Shown in pieces: positions 1 to 7,330 of a DNA stretch of 12,696 nucleotides. This DNA is from PeH17 sp964414925 (GTDB taxonomy: Bacteria > Bacillota > Clostridia > Christensenellales > CAG-138): the NCBI GenBank assembly GCA_964414925.1, contig CAYPXV010000040.1, positions 1-12,696 on the forward strand. The letters are read 5' to 3'. Under the pieces are notes generated by a model that searched no databases, was not told the origin of the DNA, and saw only the letters and a program-made list of their open reading frames with translations. A program made the position numbers and the translations under genes. Positions within the stretch are counted from its first letter, which is position 1, and every line of letters starts with the position of its first letter.

Positions 1-3000
1 GGCCCCGGCAACCGTGCGCTGAAGTCACTTTCGGAAATGCTCAGAGGTAAACAGGGTCGTTTCCGTCAGAATCTGCTCGGCAAGCGTGTTGACTACTCAG
101 GTCGTTCCGTTATCGTTGTAGGTCCCGAACTTAAAATGTATCAGTGCGGTCTTCCGAAAGAAATGGCGGTGGAACTTTTTAAAGCTTTTGTTATGAAGCG
201 CCTTGTTAAAACAGATGTTGTTAACAACAATAAAATCGCACGGAAGATGGTGGAAAGGGNNNNNNNNNNAGAAGGCTTATCGAACAGAAATCCGCTCAGA
301 ATATCAAAGCCGCAAAACGCAAAGTTGAGCGTGTCGAACCCGAGGTTTGGGATGTTCTTGAAGATGTTATTCGTGACCATCCTGTTCTTCTGAACCGTGC
401 GCCTACGCTCCATAGACTGGGTATCCAGGCTTTCGAACCGGTTCTTGTCGAGGGTAGAGCAATTAAATTGCACCCCTTGGTATGTACAGCATTTAACGCC
501 GACTTTGACGGCGACCAGATGCCCGTACACGTTCCGCTATCGGTTGAAGCACAGGCGGAAGCAAGATTCTTAATGCTTGCGGCAAATAACATCCTTAAAC
601 CCCAGGACGGTAAGCCCGTTATCAGCCCCGCACAGGATATGGTTATGGGTTGTTACTACATAACCATGCGTACCGATGCGCTGTATGACAGCGAAATCCG
701 TAAGACCGTAAAGGGCATTGTTAAGGATGACGACTACGTAGACGAGAAGCTGACCGATGAGGTTATATTCAGAATCTATGCCAAAAAGAACGAGAAGCTT
801 CGCAATGACTTCATCGAAGGTGCAAAACAGGTAAATCCCAATCTCGATGAAGAAAAGCTCGAACGTTATCTCACCGACTCCAGACTTCTCAGAATGATGA
901 ACGGCGAAAATAAAGCGTTCTTCAGCGAAGAAGAAGCACAGATGGCTTATCAGACAGGCGAACTTTCACTGCAAGCCACTTGTAAAATCAGAATCGAACG
1001 TGAATTTGAGGGAAAAACCTATAAAAAGGTAATTACCACTTCCCTCGGTCGATTGATATTTAACCATATCATTCCTCAGGACTTGGGCTATGTCGAAAGA
1101 AAGACAGTCGATGATATGTTCCTGCTCGAAGTCGATAAGCTTGTTGTCAAGAAGGACTTGGGTGACATAATCAACCGCTGCTTCCGTAAACACGGTCCCA
1201 CCGAAACAAGTGAAGTTGCCGACCAGATGAAGAATCTCGGCTACAGATACTCCACCGTTGCAGGTAATACAATCGGTTTCCAGGATATCAACGTTCCCGA
1301 AGAAAAACAGGCGTTGCTCGATAAAGCCGATGAGGAATGCGATAAGATTGATAAGCTCTACCGTATGGGTCTTTTGTCCAATGCGGATAGAAGAAATAAG
1401 GTTATCGCCGTTTGGAAACATACGGTGGACGAGATCGTTATTTTGCTTGATAAGCAAAAGAGCCCGATTAATCCCCTCAACATGATGGCGGATTCCGGTG
1501 CCCGCGGTAGCAAAGAACAGATTCGTCAGCTGGCGGGTATGCGCGGTCTGATGGCTGACCCCAGAGGTCAAACCATTGAAGTGCCTATTCGTTCGAACTT
1601 CCGTGAAGGTCTCAACGTTCTCGAGTTCTTTCTCAGCTCCCACGGCGCAAGAAAGGGTCTTGCCGATACCGCTTTGCGTACCGCAGACTCGGGTTATTTG
1701 ACCAGACGTCTTGTTGACGTTTCTCATAACGTTATCGTCCGTGAACAGGACTGCTTCGAATTGAGAGGCAAGGCTGTTGAGGGTATGGTCTTTGAGGTTG
1801 CTCTTTCCGACGAAGACAAGCGTGACCCGTTCGCAGCCGCCGCTAAAGACCGCAGCAGCAGGGAAAGAATCGATAAAGCTTTTGCAGACTTTAAGGAAAG
1901 ACTTAACGGTCGCTTTACCGCAGAGGACGTATTCTCACCGAGAACCGGCGAACTTATCGCAAAAGTCAATACAATGCTTACATATGACCTTTGCGACATT
2001 ATCGCAGATGAAAGAGTTACTGCCGTTAAGTGCAGAACAGTTCTTACCTGTAAGAGCGAACACGGCGTTTGCTGCCGCTGCTACGGTATGAACTGTGCGA
2101 CAGGTACGGAAGTTACCATCGGTGAGGCTGTCGGTATAATCGCCGCTCAGGCTATAGGCGAACCCGGTACACAGCTTACAATGCGTACATTCCATACCGG
2201 CGGTGTTGCTACCGCTGAGGATATTACACAGGGTCTTCCCCGTGTTGAAGAAATATTCGAAGCTCGTAAGCCCAAGGGCGCGGCTATAGTCAGCAACATC
2301 AGCGGTACTGTGGAGCTTAAACCCGACGGAAGGACAACAAGAGTCGTTATTGTCGGCGATGATCCCGGCGATACGGACGAGAAATCAATCCCGTTCGGTG
2401 CAAAGCGTAAGGTCAATGACGGTGATCACATCAATGCGGGTGATCCCTTGACCGAAGGTCCGATTAATCCCCATGAAATCCTTGAAATCAAGGGTGTTCC
2501 GGATGTTCAGTCCTATATGCTCAATGAAGTTCAGGCGGTTTATCGCAGCCAGGGCGTTCATATCTCCGATAAGCATATAGAAATTATCATTCGCCAAATG
2601 CTTCGTAAGGTTCAGGTCGTTGACCCCGGTGATACGGATATGCTCCCCGGTGAAGTCGTTGATATCTTTAAATTCAACCGTATCAATGATGCCGCCGCTA
2701 TGTCAGGCAAAAAGACCGCTACCGTATTCCGTAAGCTCATGGGTATTTCCAAAGCCGCTCTGGCTACGGATTCGTTCCTCTCGGCTGCAAGCTTCCAGGA
2801 AACTACCCGTATGCTTACCGACGCCGCTATCAAGGGCAAGGTCGATCCGCTGCTCGGCTTGAAGGAAAACGTCATAATCGGTAAACTCATTCCCGCAGGT
2901 GTGGGCATGAAACGTTACCGTGGCGTTGACGTCGATAATCCCAACGATGTCATTGCCGATACCGCAGTCGATACCGCAAATGATACCCGTGTCATTTCAC

Positions 3001-3266
3001 CCGATGCGGAAATTGTCCGTGAAGCTGATGACAACACTCAGGATAAGGGCTTGTTCAATGACTTCACCGTTGACGATTTCGAAGAAGGCGCAAGCGAACT
3101 CGATGATTTCGTAGATCACGATAAGCTTGACGATGAAGCGCTTTCCGATGAGGAACTCAGTGCGCTCGATGCGCTCGATGCTTTCCTCGATAATAAGTCG
3201 GATGACGATGATTCCTTTGATTTCTCCGAGTTCCTTAAAGGTGAGATCCTTTCGGATGATGAATAA
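1..3266 (+). CDS. rpoC: DNA-directed RNA polymerase subunit beta' (5'-partial, interrupted by an assembly gap)
   Basis: This is the largest catalytic subunit of RNA polymerase, which carries the active-site magnesium. The reading frame is open from base 1 (frame 1) to the gap, then continues in frame 3 from base 270 to the TAA ending at 3266. The N-terminal clamp and first zinc site (very roughly 300 residues by family comparison) lie off the window. Visible landmarks are the GKRVDYSGRSVI segment before the gap, the catalytic NADFDGD motif at 495-515 with its three Asp residues, the second zinc site (CRTVLTC...CCRC, about 2034-2080), and the bridge-helix/trigger-loop region GEAVGIIAAQAIGEPGTQ beginning at 2121. 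After the family core ends near MKRYRG, about 110 residues of strongly acidic tail follow. The residue after DGDQM is Pro, where Ala is usual. rpoB would be expected immediately upstream. The identification is certain; the sequence around the gap is not reliable. Confidence 0.97.
260..269. other. Assembly gap (10 N) inside rpoC
   Basis: Ten unresolved bases join two contig ends. The rpoC frame changes from frame 1 to frame 3 across them, so the stated length of 10 cannot be right if the gene is intact. A gap-free alignment of the 21 codons before the gap (196-258) with the 21 codons after it (270-332) shows both encode the same part of the protein, so the ends probably overlap rather than being separated. 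Confidence 0.95.
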
Positions 3267-3283
3267 TCTTAAAAAATAAATAA

Positions 3284-3365
3284 TGCCGTCTCTTTCGATT
3301 CGTATGAGTTTCGCAGAGTTTATGCTCTGCCGATAGTACGAAAGGCGAGAGACGGCACTTTTTTG
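3284..3365 (+). terminator. Intrinsic terminator of the rpoC operon
   Basis: A three-tier hairpin: TGCCGTCTC (3284-3292) pairs with GAGACGGCA (3349-3357), TTCGTA (3299-3304) with TACGAA (3337-3342), and GCAGAG (3313-3318) with CTCTGC (3325-3330). The outer stem is followed by C and a T-rich run (TTTTTTG). It lies 17 bases after the rpoC stop. Confidence 0.88.
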
Positions 3366-3430
3366 TTAATAAAATCGCCACATTTGCAAAAAATAAACAG
3401 ATGATATCATAATTAAGTTCGCTTAAATTA

Positions 3431-3459
3431 TTGACACTTTCATCTTTTGATGTTACAAT
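3431..3459 (+). promoter_or_regulatory. Sigma-A promoter for the CAP/dockerin gene
   Basis: A consensus -35 TTGACA (3431-3436) and -10 TACAAT (3454-3459) are separated by exactly 17 bases. The start codon is about 43 bases downstream of the -10, with a GGAGG ribosome binding site at 3492-3496. Confidence 0.85.
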
Positions 3460-3501
3460 TCAAACCTAAATATCGGTCGATGACCTAAAACGGAGGAAAA
3501 A

Positions 3502-4464
3502 ATGAACAAAAAAATGAGACGATTGGTTTCCGTACTGCTTTGCGCTATGTTCTGCTTCGGTTGCTTTTCTTTTGCCGCAGCGGAAGTCTGTGAAAAAAAT
3601 ACTGTCGCAACCGTAGAAACCTATGACCAACTTCCGCCCAATGTCACGGAACAAGAATGGGAAGTTCTTCGTATAGTAAACGCAGAACGTGTGTCGAGAA
3701 ATAAACTCCCCTTGACTACTTTCAGCGGACTTCAGTCTATAGCGCATTTGCGTTCACAGGAAATCGTTGAGTATTTTTCGCACACAAGACCTAACGGCAG
3801 CCAGTGGAGTACCGCTTTTTCCGAAAACGGAATTTCATATTCCTATGCAGGCGAAAATATTGCCGCAGGTCAAACCACTCCTGCTTTGGTTATGCAGTCG
3901 TGGATGAACAGCCAGGGTCACCGTGAAAATATTCTCTCCGATAACTTTATGCATGTCGGTATCGGAAGAACTTACCTCAATTCAAGTGAGTACAGATACT
4001 ATTGGACTCAATTGTTCTGCACCGGAATGAGCGAACGCTATACCGACTGCACCGTTATGCTTCCGCAGTCAATGCAGTTTCCCGTCGGTACTTCCATTGC
4101 CGAAATGAATATCATCGTTCGCCTCAACTCCAACGTCTACGGCGATTGCTATATGCCACTCGATGATTCGTCCTGCTCCGGTTTCGATAAAACCCGTCAG
4201 GGACAGCAGACGGTTACGGTTAATCTGTTCGGCTTTACCGTAAATTTCGTCGTTACCATCGGCTCATCTCAATCAGGTCTTCTGGGTGATGTAAATGATG
4301 ACGGCGTTGTTAATATGGTCGATGCTACCGCAATTCTTCGTCATGCGCTCAGCGTTTCCTTTATCCCCGAGGAATTTCGCAGTCGTGCAGATATAAACAG
4401 TGACGGTTCGATTAATATCGTCGATGCGACATTGACAATCAGAATAGCTTTGAATATCGGATGA
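3502..4464 (+). CDS. Secreted CAP/SCP-domain protein with C-terminal type I dockerin
   Basis: A 320-residue exported protein. A basic, hydrophobic N-terminus ending FAAAE (residues 1-28) looks like a type I signal peptide. Residues of about 50-175 form a CAP (SCP/PR-1, YkwD-like) domain with its typical blocks: LRIVNAER, SHTRPNG (His), GENIAAG (Glu), GHRENIL (Glu/His) and a YYWTQLFC strand. About 85 residues of uncharacterised, probably beta-rich sequence follow. The last 60 or so residues are a type I dockerin with two duplicated Ca2+-binding loops (GDVNDDGVVNMVDA and ADINSDGSINIVDA), each followed by a helix. In cellulosome bacteria dockerins anchor proteins to cohesins of a scaffoldin, so this protein is probably displayed on such a complex or on the cell surface. 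The function of the bacterial CAP domain is poorly defined. The start is set by GGAGGAA about 5 bases upstream. The gene has its own promoter; no clear terminator separates it from the next gene. Confidence 0.93.
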   Translation: MNKKMRRLVSVLLCAMFCFGCFSFAAAEVCEKNTVATVETYDQLPPNVTEQEWEVLRIVNAERVSRNKLPLTTFSGLQSIAHLRSQEIVEYFSHTRPNGSQWSTAFSENGISYSYAGENIAAGQTTPALVMQSWMNSQGHRENILSDNFMHVGIGRTYLNSSEYRYYWTQLFCTGMSERYTDCTVMLPQSMQFPVGTSIAEMNIIVRLNSNVYGDCYMPLDDSSCSGFDKTRQGQQTVTVNLFGFTVNFVVTIGSSQSGLLGDVNDDGVVNMVDATAILRHALSVSFIPEEFRSRADINSDGSINIVDATLTIRIALNIG

Positions 4465-4491
4465 ATATATCCTATTTAACAAAAAAAGGAC

Positions 4492-4520
4492 TTGCATTTT
4501 AATAAAAGGGGTGTTATACT
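4492..4520 (+). promoter_or_regulatory. Sigma-A promoter for the repeat-stalk lipoprotein
   Basis: TTGCAT (4492-4497) and TATACT (4515-4520) are separated by 17 bases. The start codon at 4570 is 50 bases downstream of the -10. Confidence 0.75.
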
Positions 4521-4569
4521 TGCCGAGTTGTCTTTAGGACAACGAAATAAACACAAGGAGAAAATAAGT

Positions 4570-4851
4570 ATGAAAAAGTTGTTTGTTTGCTTCATGTGTG
4601 TCCTTCTTTCCCTCTCGCTGTTTGCATGCAAGGGCGCAGAGAACGAGGCTACACAGGCTCCCGAGACTCAGAACACCGAGGCACCCGCAGGTGATGCAAC
4701 TGATGCTCCCGAAGTAGAAGTAACCGACGCTCCCGAAGAGGATGCAACCGATGCTCCCGAGGAAGACGCAACTGACGCTCCCGAAGAAGAAGCAACCGAT
4801 GCTCCCGAGGAAGACGTAACCGAAGAACCTTCTGATGATCAGAACAACTAA
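4570..4851 (+). CDS. Short lipoprotein consisting of a signal peptide and an acidic Thr/Pro/Glu repeat stalk
   Basis: A 93-residue protein of unknown function. Residues 1-20 are a lipoprotein signal peptide with lipobox LFAC, so Cys20 would be lipidated and the protein held on the outer face of the membrane. The rest is entirely low complexity. After a Gln/Glu/Pro segment come five tandem 8-residue units of the type ATDAPEED (4696-4815), then an acidic tail ending DDQNN. No folded domain is visible, which is odd: such stalks normally connect the lipid anchor to a domain, as in the next gene. I chose ATG 4570 because AAGGAG (4555-4560) precedes it and the signal peptide begins there; the in-frame TTG at 4492 lies inside the -35 box of the promoter and cannot be translated from that transcript. 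It could be a spacer protein or a truncated paralogue of its downstream neighbour. Confidence 0.82.
   Translation: MKKLFVCFMCVLLSLSLFACKGAENEATQAPETQNTEAPAGDATDAPEVEVTDAPEEDATDAPEEDATDAPEEEATDAPEEDVTEEPSDDQNN
4696..4815 (+). repeat. Five tandem 24-bp units in the lipoprotein stalk
   Basis: Units start at 4696, 4720, 4744, 4768 and 4792 and encode (A/V)TDAPE(E/V)(D/E). The units at 4744 and 4792 are identical; the others differ mainly at synonymous sites. A partial unit follows. Confidence 0.9.
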
Positions 4852-4889
4852 TATTGTCTTGAACTTTTAGTTCGGATAGTAAAAAACGG

Positions 4890-4924
4890 ATGGATGATTG
4901 AAAGCCAATCATCCATTTGTTTCT
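4890..4924 (+). terminator. Intrinsic terminator after the repeat-stalk lipoprotein
   Basis: A perfect 11-bp stem, ATGGATGATTG (4890-4900) with CAATCATCCAT (4906-4916), has a 5-base loop and is followed by TTGTTTCT. The stem is AT-rich and the T run is interrupted, so some read-through into the next lipoprotein gene is possible. A-rich sequence just before it would let it act on the other strand too. Confidence 0.7.
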
Positions 4925-4958
4925 ATAAGCATTATAATTTAAATACCAAGGAGATTTT

Positions 4959-5627
4959 ATGAAAAAATTTTTAATCTGCATTATGTGTGCAATCATGCTT
5001 GTTTCGTCGTTTGCCTGCAAAAATTCGGGCAATGAAACTCAGTCACCCGAACAGACCCTTGCGCCTACTCAAACACCGACACAGGACGCTACTCAAGAGC
5101 CCGACGCAACCGATGAACCGACGGCAGAGCCTGTTACGGTCATTCCCACCGACAAATATCTGTTCAATGAACAGACAGGTGAATTTGAAGATGAACATAT
5201 TTCGTTCGTTCTTCCCGAAGGTTTGACTTCAATCGCAACTTCCGTTGCCGAACCCGTTTATACCTACACCTTCTTACCGGATAACTACCCCGAAAATTCG
5301 GACAGCATTGTTTACATAATTACCCCGGCAAGCGATGAGAGTGATTACTCGAATAAGACCCTTGACGAACTCGTAAAGGAACTTGAAGATGGTTTTGCAG
5401 CAATGGAAATGGAATGTTCCATCGAAAACGCAACGCTTGATACTGTCGGATACGGCGATGAATACATGGCAATTATCTTTAATTATGACATTACCATGGA
5501 CGGTATGACTATGCATCAAATCCTCTGGTCAATTACAATGAGTGATTATTCAATCAATATCACTTCCACCACCCTCGGCGATTATACCGCTCATCTTGAT
5601 TGCGTGAAATCGGTAAAGCTTAAATAA
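4959..5627 (+). CDS. Lipoprotein with Thr/Pro-rich stalk and unassigned C-terminal domain
   Basis: A 222-residue lipoprotein of unknown function. The signal peptide (residues 1-20) has lipobox SFAC with Cys20 as the lipidation site, and resembles that of the preceding gene (both MKK..., Cys7, Cys10, FACK). Residues of about 22-65 are a Thr/Pro/Gln-rich stalk. Residues of about 70-222 look folded: an ISFVLPEG strand, a TYTFLP segment, a helix around TLDELVKELEDGF and a final amphipathic stretch ending LDCVKSVKLK. The alternation of beta strands with one long helix recalls PsbP/Mog1-like secreted domains, but this is only an impression. AAGGAG (4948-4953) lies 5 bases before the start. A TATAAT (4933-4938) lies upstream without a good -35 at the right distance, so the gene may use a weak promoter or read-through. 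A strong terminator follows. Confidence 0.85.
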   Translation: MKKFLICIMCAIMLVSSFACKNSGNETQSPEQTLAPTQTPTQDATQEPDATDEPTAEPVTVIPTDKYLFNEQTGEFEDEHISFVLPEGLTSIATSVAEPVYTYTFLPDNYPENSDSIVYIITPASDESDYSNKTLDELVKELEDGFAAMEMECSIENATLDTVGYGDEYMAIIFNYDITMDGMTMHQILWSITMSDYSINITSTTLGDYTAHLDCVKSVKLK

Positions 5628-5650
5628 TTTAAAATCATTAAAAGACAAAT

Positions 5651-5688
5651 ACACTCCCGACAGCTAAATTGTCGAGAGTGTATTTTTT
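5651..5688. terminator. Bidirectional intrinsic terminator between convergent genes
   Basis: ACACTCCCGACA (5651-5662) pairs with TGTCGAGAGTGT (5670-5681) over 12 positions with one mismatch. On the + strand ATTTTTT follows; on the minus strand the hairpin is followed by ATTTGTCTTTT. It lies between the stop of the + strand lipoprotein and the stop of the minus-strand gene. Confidence 0.85.
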
Positions 5689-5704
5689 AACAGTGTGAAC
5701 CATG

Positions 5705-6877
5705 TTATCTTAACGGTTTGATATCAACATACTGCTCGGACGTTACCGGGGTTTTAATCGTGTAATCAAGCAGAGTGGGATTGATTATGGTCAACTTGTT
5801 ATCGATGATAGCGGCAAAGAGTTGCATTTTAGTGTTTCCGTCCGAAAGGGTGAAGCTGCAACAGGCGGATATGTCGTCGATGTACCCAAGTTCGTTCAGT
5901 TCCGCAAACTCGGCAACATTATCTTCAAGTCTTCCGAGCATAAACATATGCTGAGCCGTTTCACCGCTTAACGTCGTGTTCGAAACAAAGACTATGTAAT
6001 CATTATAAACAACGCATTTGCCGTAATCGGGCGTATAGTCGATGCTGCCGAATGCACTGCCTAAGTCAATTGCTCTCGTGTCCGAGCCTGCTTTGTCTTG
6101 CTCATAGTTTATAAGCAACAAAGTAAGTGAGATGGTTTCCTCGTAATCCGGATATGCCAATATAACGTCGCAGCCGTTCAGTGTTCCGGAATTTGTCGAG
6201 AAATTGCTTTGATAAACAGGGTTTGTTACCGTGCCATCGGTAAGAGCGAACCTGCAAAGATAGTTATCTCCGTTTTCGGGCGTAACGTGCAGATTATATG
6301 CGTCTGTCATCTTGTCAACACGGCTGTTGAAACTAAGTTCGCTTCCGTTGGGAAACTTTGCAACCAGCTTTTCTTCCTTGCTTTCAAGATTGTATGAATA
6401 AATCATATTGGAGTCAATGTAATAATACATATCCCTGTTGTAATTAAAAACTCCGTTGCCGCAGGGTACGGTGCATTTTTCAACCTTTTTACTGCCTATC
6501 TCACCGAAAAGATAATAACTCGGTAAATCAATTTCATCATCGGTTTTATTCACGGCATATGCCTCAAATACCAGCCCGTTGTCTGCGTAAAGCTCGTACC
6601 TGAGCTTGTATCTGTAACCCTTTTCGTATCGAATGGTTACATCCTCAATCTTCTCGTTAAATACATCAACTATTTGCAACTGTGTTTTCTTTTCGCTAAC
6701 GGTGCAAATAAGCAGTTTACCGTCACCTATATCCATAAGCCCGGTTCCTTCGGCATAGCTTTGACCGTTTAACGTGTAGTATTGCTCTTTGAATCGTTCA
6801 ACGCTCTTTGTGCCGGCACATGCAACGCAGGTACTGAGCGTAAGAACAGTCAAAAACAAAGCAATAATTTTTTTCAT
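5705..6877 (-). CDS. Large lipoprotein of unknown function, possibly a beta-propeller
   Basis: A 390-residue protein I cannot assign to a family. The N-terminus (MKK, then hydrophobic, ending TCVACAG) is a lipoprotein signal peptide with Cys20 as the likely lipidated residue; the lipobox is non-ideal (Cys at -3). The mature part has many short hydrophobic strands separated by Asp/Asn/Gly turns, for example NRDMYYYIDSNMIYSYNLES followed by KEEKLVAKFPNG, and GKCVVYNDYIVFVSNTTL. This pattern fits a beta-propeller with blades of the form 'Y-Y-I-D, then x-Y-x-L-E, then K-L', as in surface sensor or scaffold proteins. There are few Cys and no recognisable catalytic motif. GGAGGA (minus strand, 6885-6890) lies about 7 bases before the ATG. 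The gene is monocistronic here, convergent with the upstream lipoprotein and divergent from feoAB. That it is a real gene is clear; the function is not. Confidence 0.87.
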   Translation of the reverse strand: MKKIIALFLTVLTLSTCVACAGTKSVERFKEQYYTLNGQSYAEGTGLMDIGDGKLLICTVSEKKTQLQIVDVFNEKIEDVTIRYEKGYRYKLRYELYADNGLVFEAYAVNKTDDEIDLPSYYLFGEIGSKKVEKCTVPCGNGVFNYNRDMYYYIDSNMIYSYNLESKEEKLVAKFPNGSELSFNSRVDKMTDAYNLHVTPENGDNYLCRFALTDGTVTNPVYQSNFSTNSGTLNGCDVILAYPDYEETISLTLLLINYEQDKAGSDTRAIDLGSAFGSIDYTPDYGKCVVYNDYIVFVSNTTLSGETAQHMFMLGRLEDNVAEFAELNELGYIDDISACCSFTLSDGNTKMQLFAAIIDNKLTIINPTLLDYTIKTPVTSEQYVDIKPLR

Positions 6878-6913
6878 TTTCTTATCCTCCGAAATAAGTG
6901 TGAATTTAATGAT

Positions 6914-6942
6914 ATTTTATACGACAACGGAAAGATAGTCAA
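6914..6942 (-). promoter_or_regulatory. Sigma-A promoter for the minus-strand lipoprotein
   Basis: Read on the minus strand, TTGACT (6937-6942) and TAAAAT (6914-6919) are separated by 17 bases, 37 bases upstream of the ATG. Confidence 0.7.
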
Positions 6943-6950
6943 GCACATAT

Positions 6951-6978
6951 TTGAATTATATACCGAAAAAGGTAATAT
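6951..6978 (+). promoter_or_regulatory. Possible feoAB promoter
   Basis: TTGAAT (6951-6956), 16 bases, then TAATAT (6973-6978): four of six matches in each box. It is the best candidate on the + strand between the divergent genes, and its -10 touches the palindrome at 6976-6991. It is weak by sequence alone. Confidence 0.35.
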
Positions 6979-6991
6979 TTCCCGGGAAATA
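6976..6991. promoter_or_regulatory. Perfect 16-bp palindrome, candidate operator upstream of feoAB
   Basis: TATTTCCCGGGAAATA is a perfect inverted repeat with no spacer. It is flanked by a second inverted pair, TACCGAA (6961-6967) and TTCGGTA (7009-7015). It lies 63 bases before feoA and overlaps the proposed -10 box, the usual place for a repressor of an iron-uptake operon. It does not look like the classical Fur consensus. Confidence 0.5.
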
Positions 6992-7054
6992 ACCGAGTAA
7001 CGTTTTTCTTCGGTAAACATATGTTGAAGTAAACAGAGCTTTCGGAGGTGACAT

Positions 7055-7276
7055 ATGATGAACTTAACGCAGCTTATGCAAGGCAAAGCGGTAATAGCAA
7101 ACGTGCCGAATGATTGCCCTAAACGACTCGGGGAGCTGGGCTTTGTTTTGGGAGAAGAAATAGAGCCGGTGCTTATAAGTCCCCTTGGATGGCCTCGCGC
7201 ATATAGGGTGATGGGAACGGTTACTGCTTTGCGGAAAAAGGATGCACAGCGAATAGAAATAGATAGGGAGGAATAG
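7055..7276 (+). CDS. feoA: FeoA, SH3-like accessory protein of ferrous iron transport
   Basis: A 73-residue cytoplasmic protein with the complete FeoA pattern: a short N-terminal segment with GKAVIANVP, the core RLGELGFVLGEEIEPV, SPLGWPRAYRVMG (normally PLGDP-Y-VRG) and ending ALRKKDAQRIEI. FeoA domains adopt an SH3-like fold related to the C-terminal domain of DtxR-type regulators and work with the membrane GTPase FeoB in Fe2+ uptake. A strong ribosome binding site GGAGGTG (7044-7050) precedes two adjacent ATG codons at 7055 and 7058; either fits. The final codons (AGG GAG GAA) themselves supply a GGAGG for translation just downstream, and feoB begins about 40 bases after the stop, so the two are co-transcribed. 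Confidence 0.93.
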   Translation: MMNLTQLMQGKAVIANVPNDCPKRLGELGFVLGEEIEPVLISPLGWPRAYRVMGTVTALRKKDAQRIEIDREE

Positions 7277-7282
7277 GGGACA

Positions 7283-7330
7283 ATGAGTATGTTTGGTTAT
7301 GATAGGCGGATACAATGGAATATGAAATGA
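7283..7330 (+). CDS. Possible 15-codon coupling mini-ORF between feoA and feoB
   Basis: ATG 7283 opens a frame encoding MSMFGYDRRIQWNMK and stops at TGA 7328-7330, inside the start of feoB in another frame. Its stop overlaps the internal feoB ATG at 7327 in an ATGA arrangement. GGAGG (7267-7271, inside the end of feoA) lies 11 bases upstream and GGGGA directly before it. It may couple feoB translation to feoA, or may be chance. Confidence 0.3.
   Translation: MSMFGYDRRIQWNMK

Noticed and set aside
966..1727. Long minus-strand open frame inside rpoC
   Set aside because: It is antisense to conserved RpoC sequence, has no promoter or ribosome binding site, and arises from codon bias of the sense gene.
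4492..4569. N-terminal extension of the stalk lipoprotein from TTG 4492
   Set aside because: The TTG is part of the -35 box, and the signal peptide and AAGGAG site both place the start at 4570.
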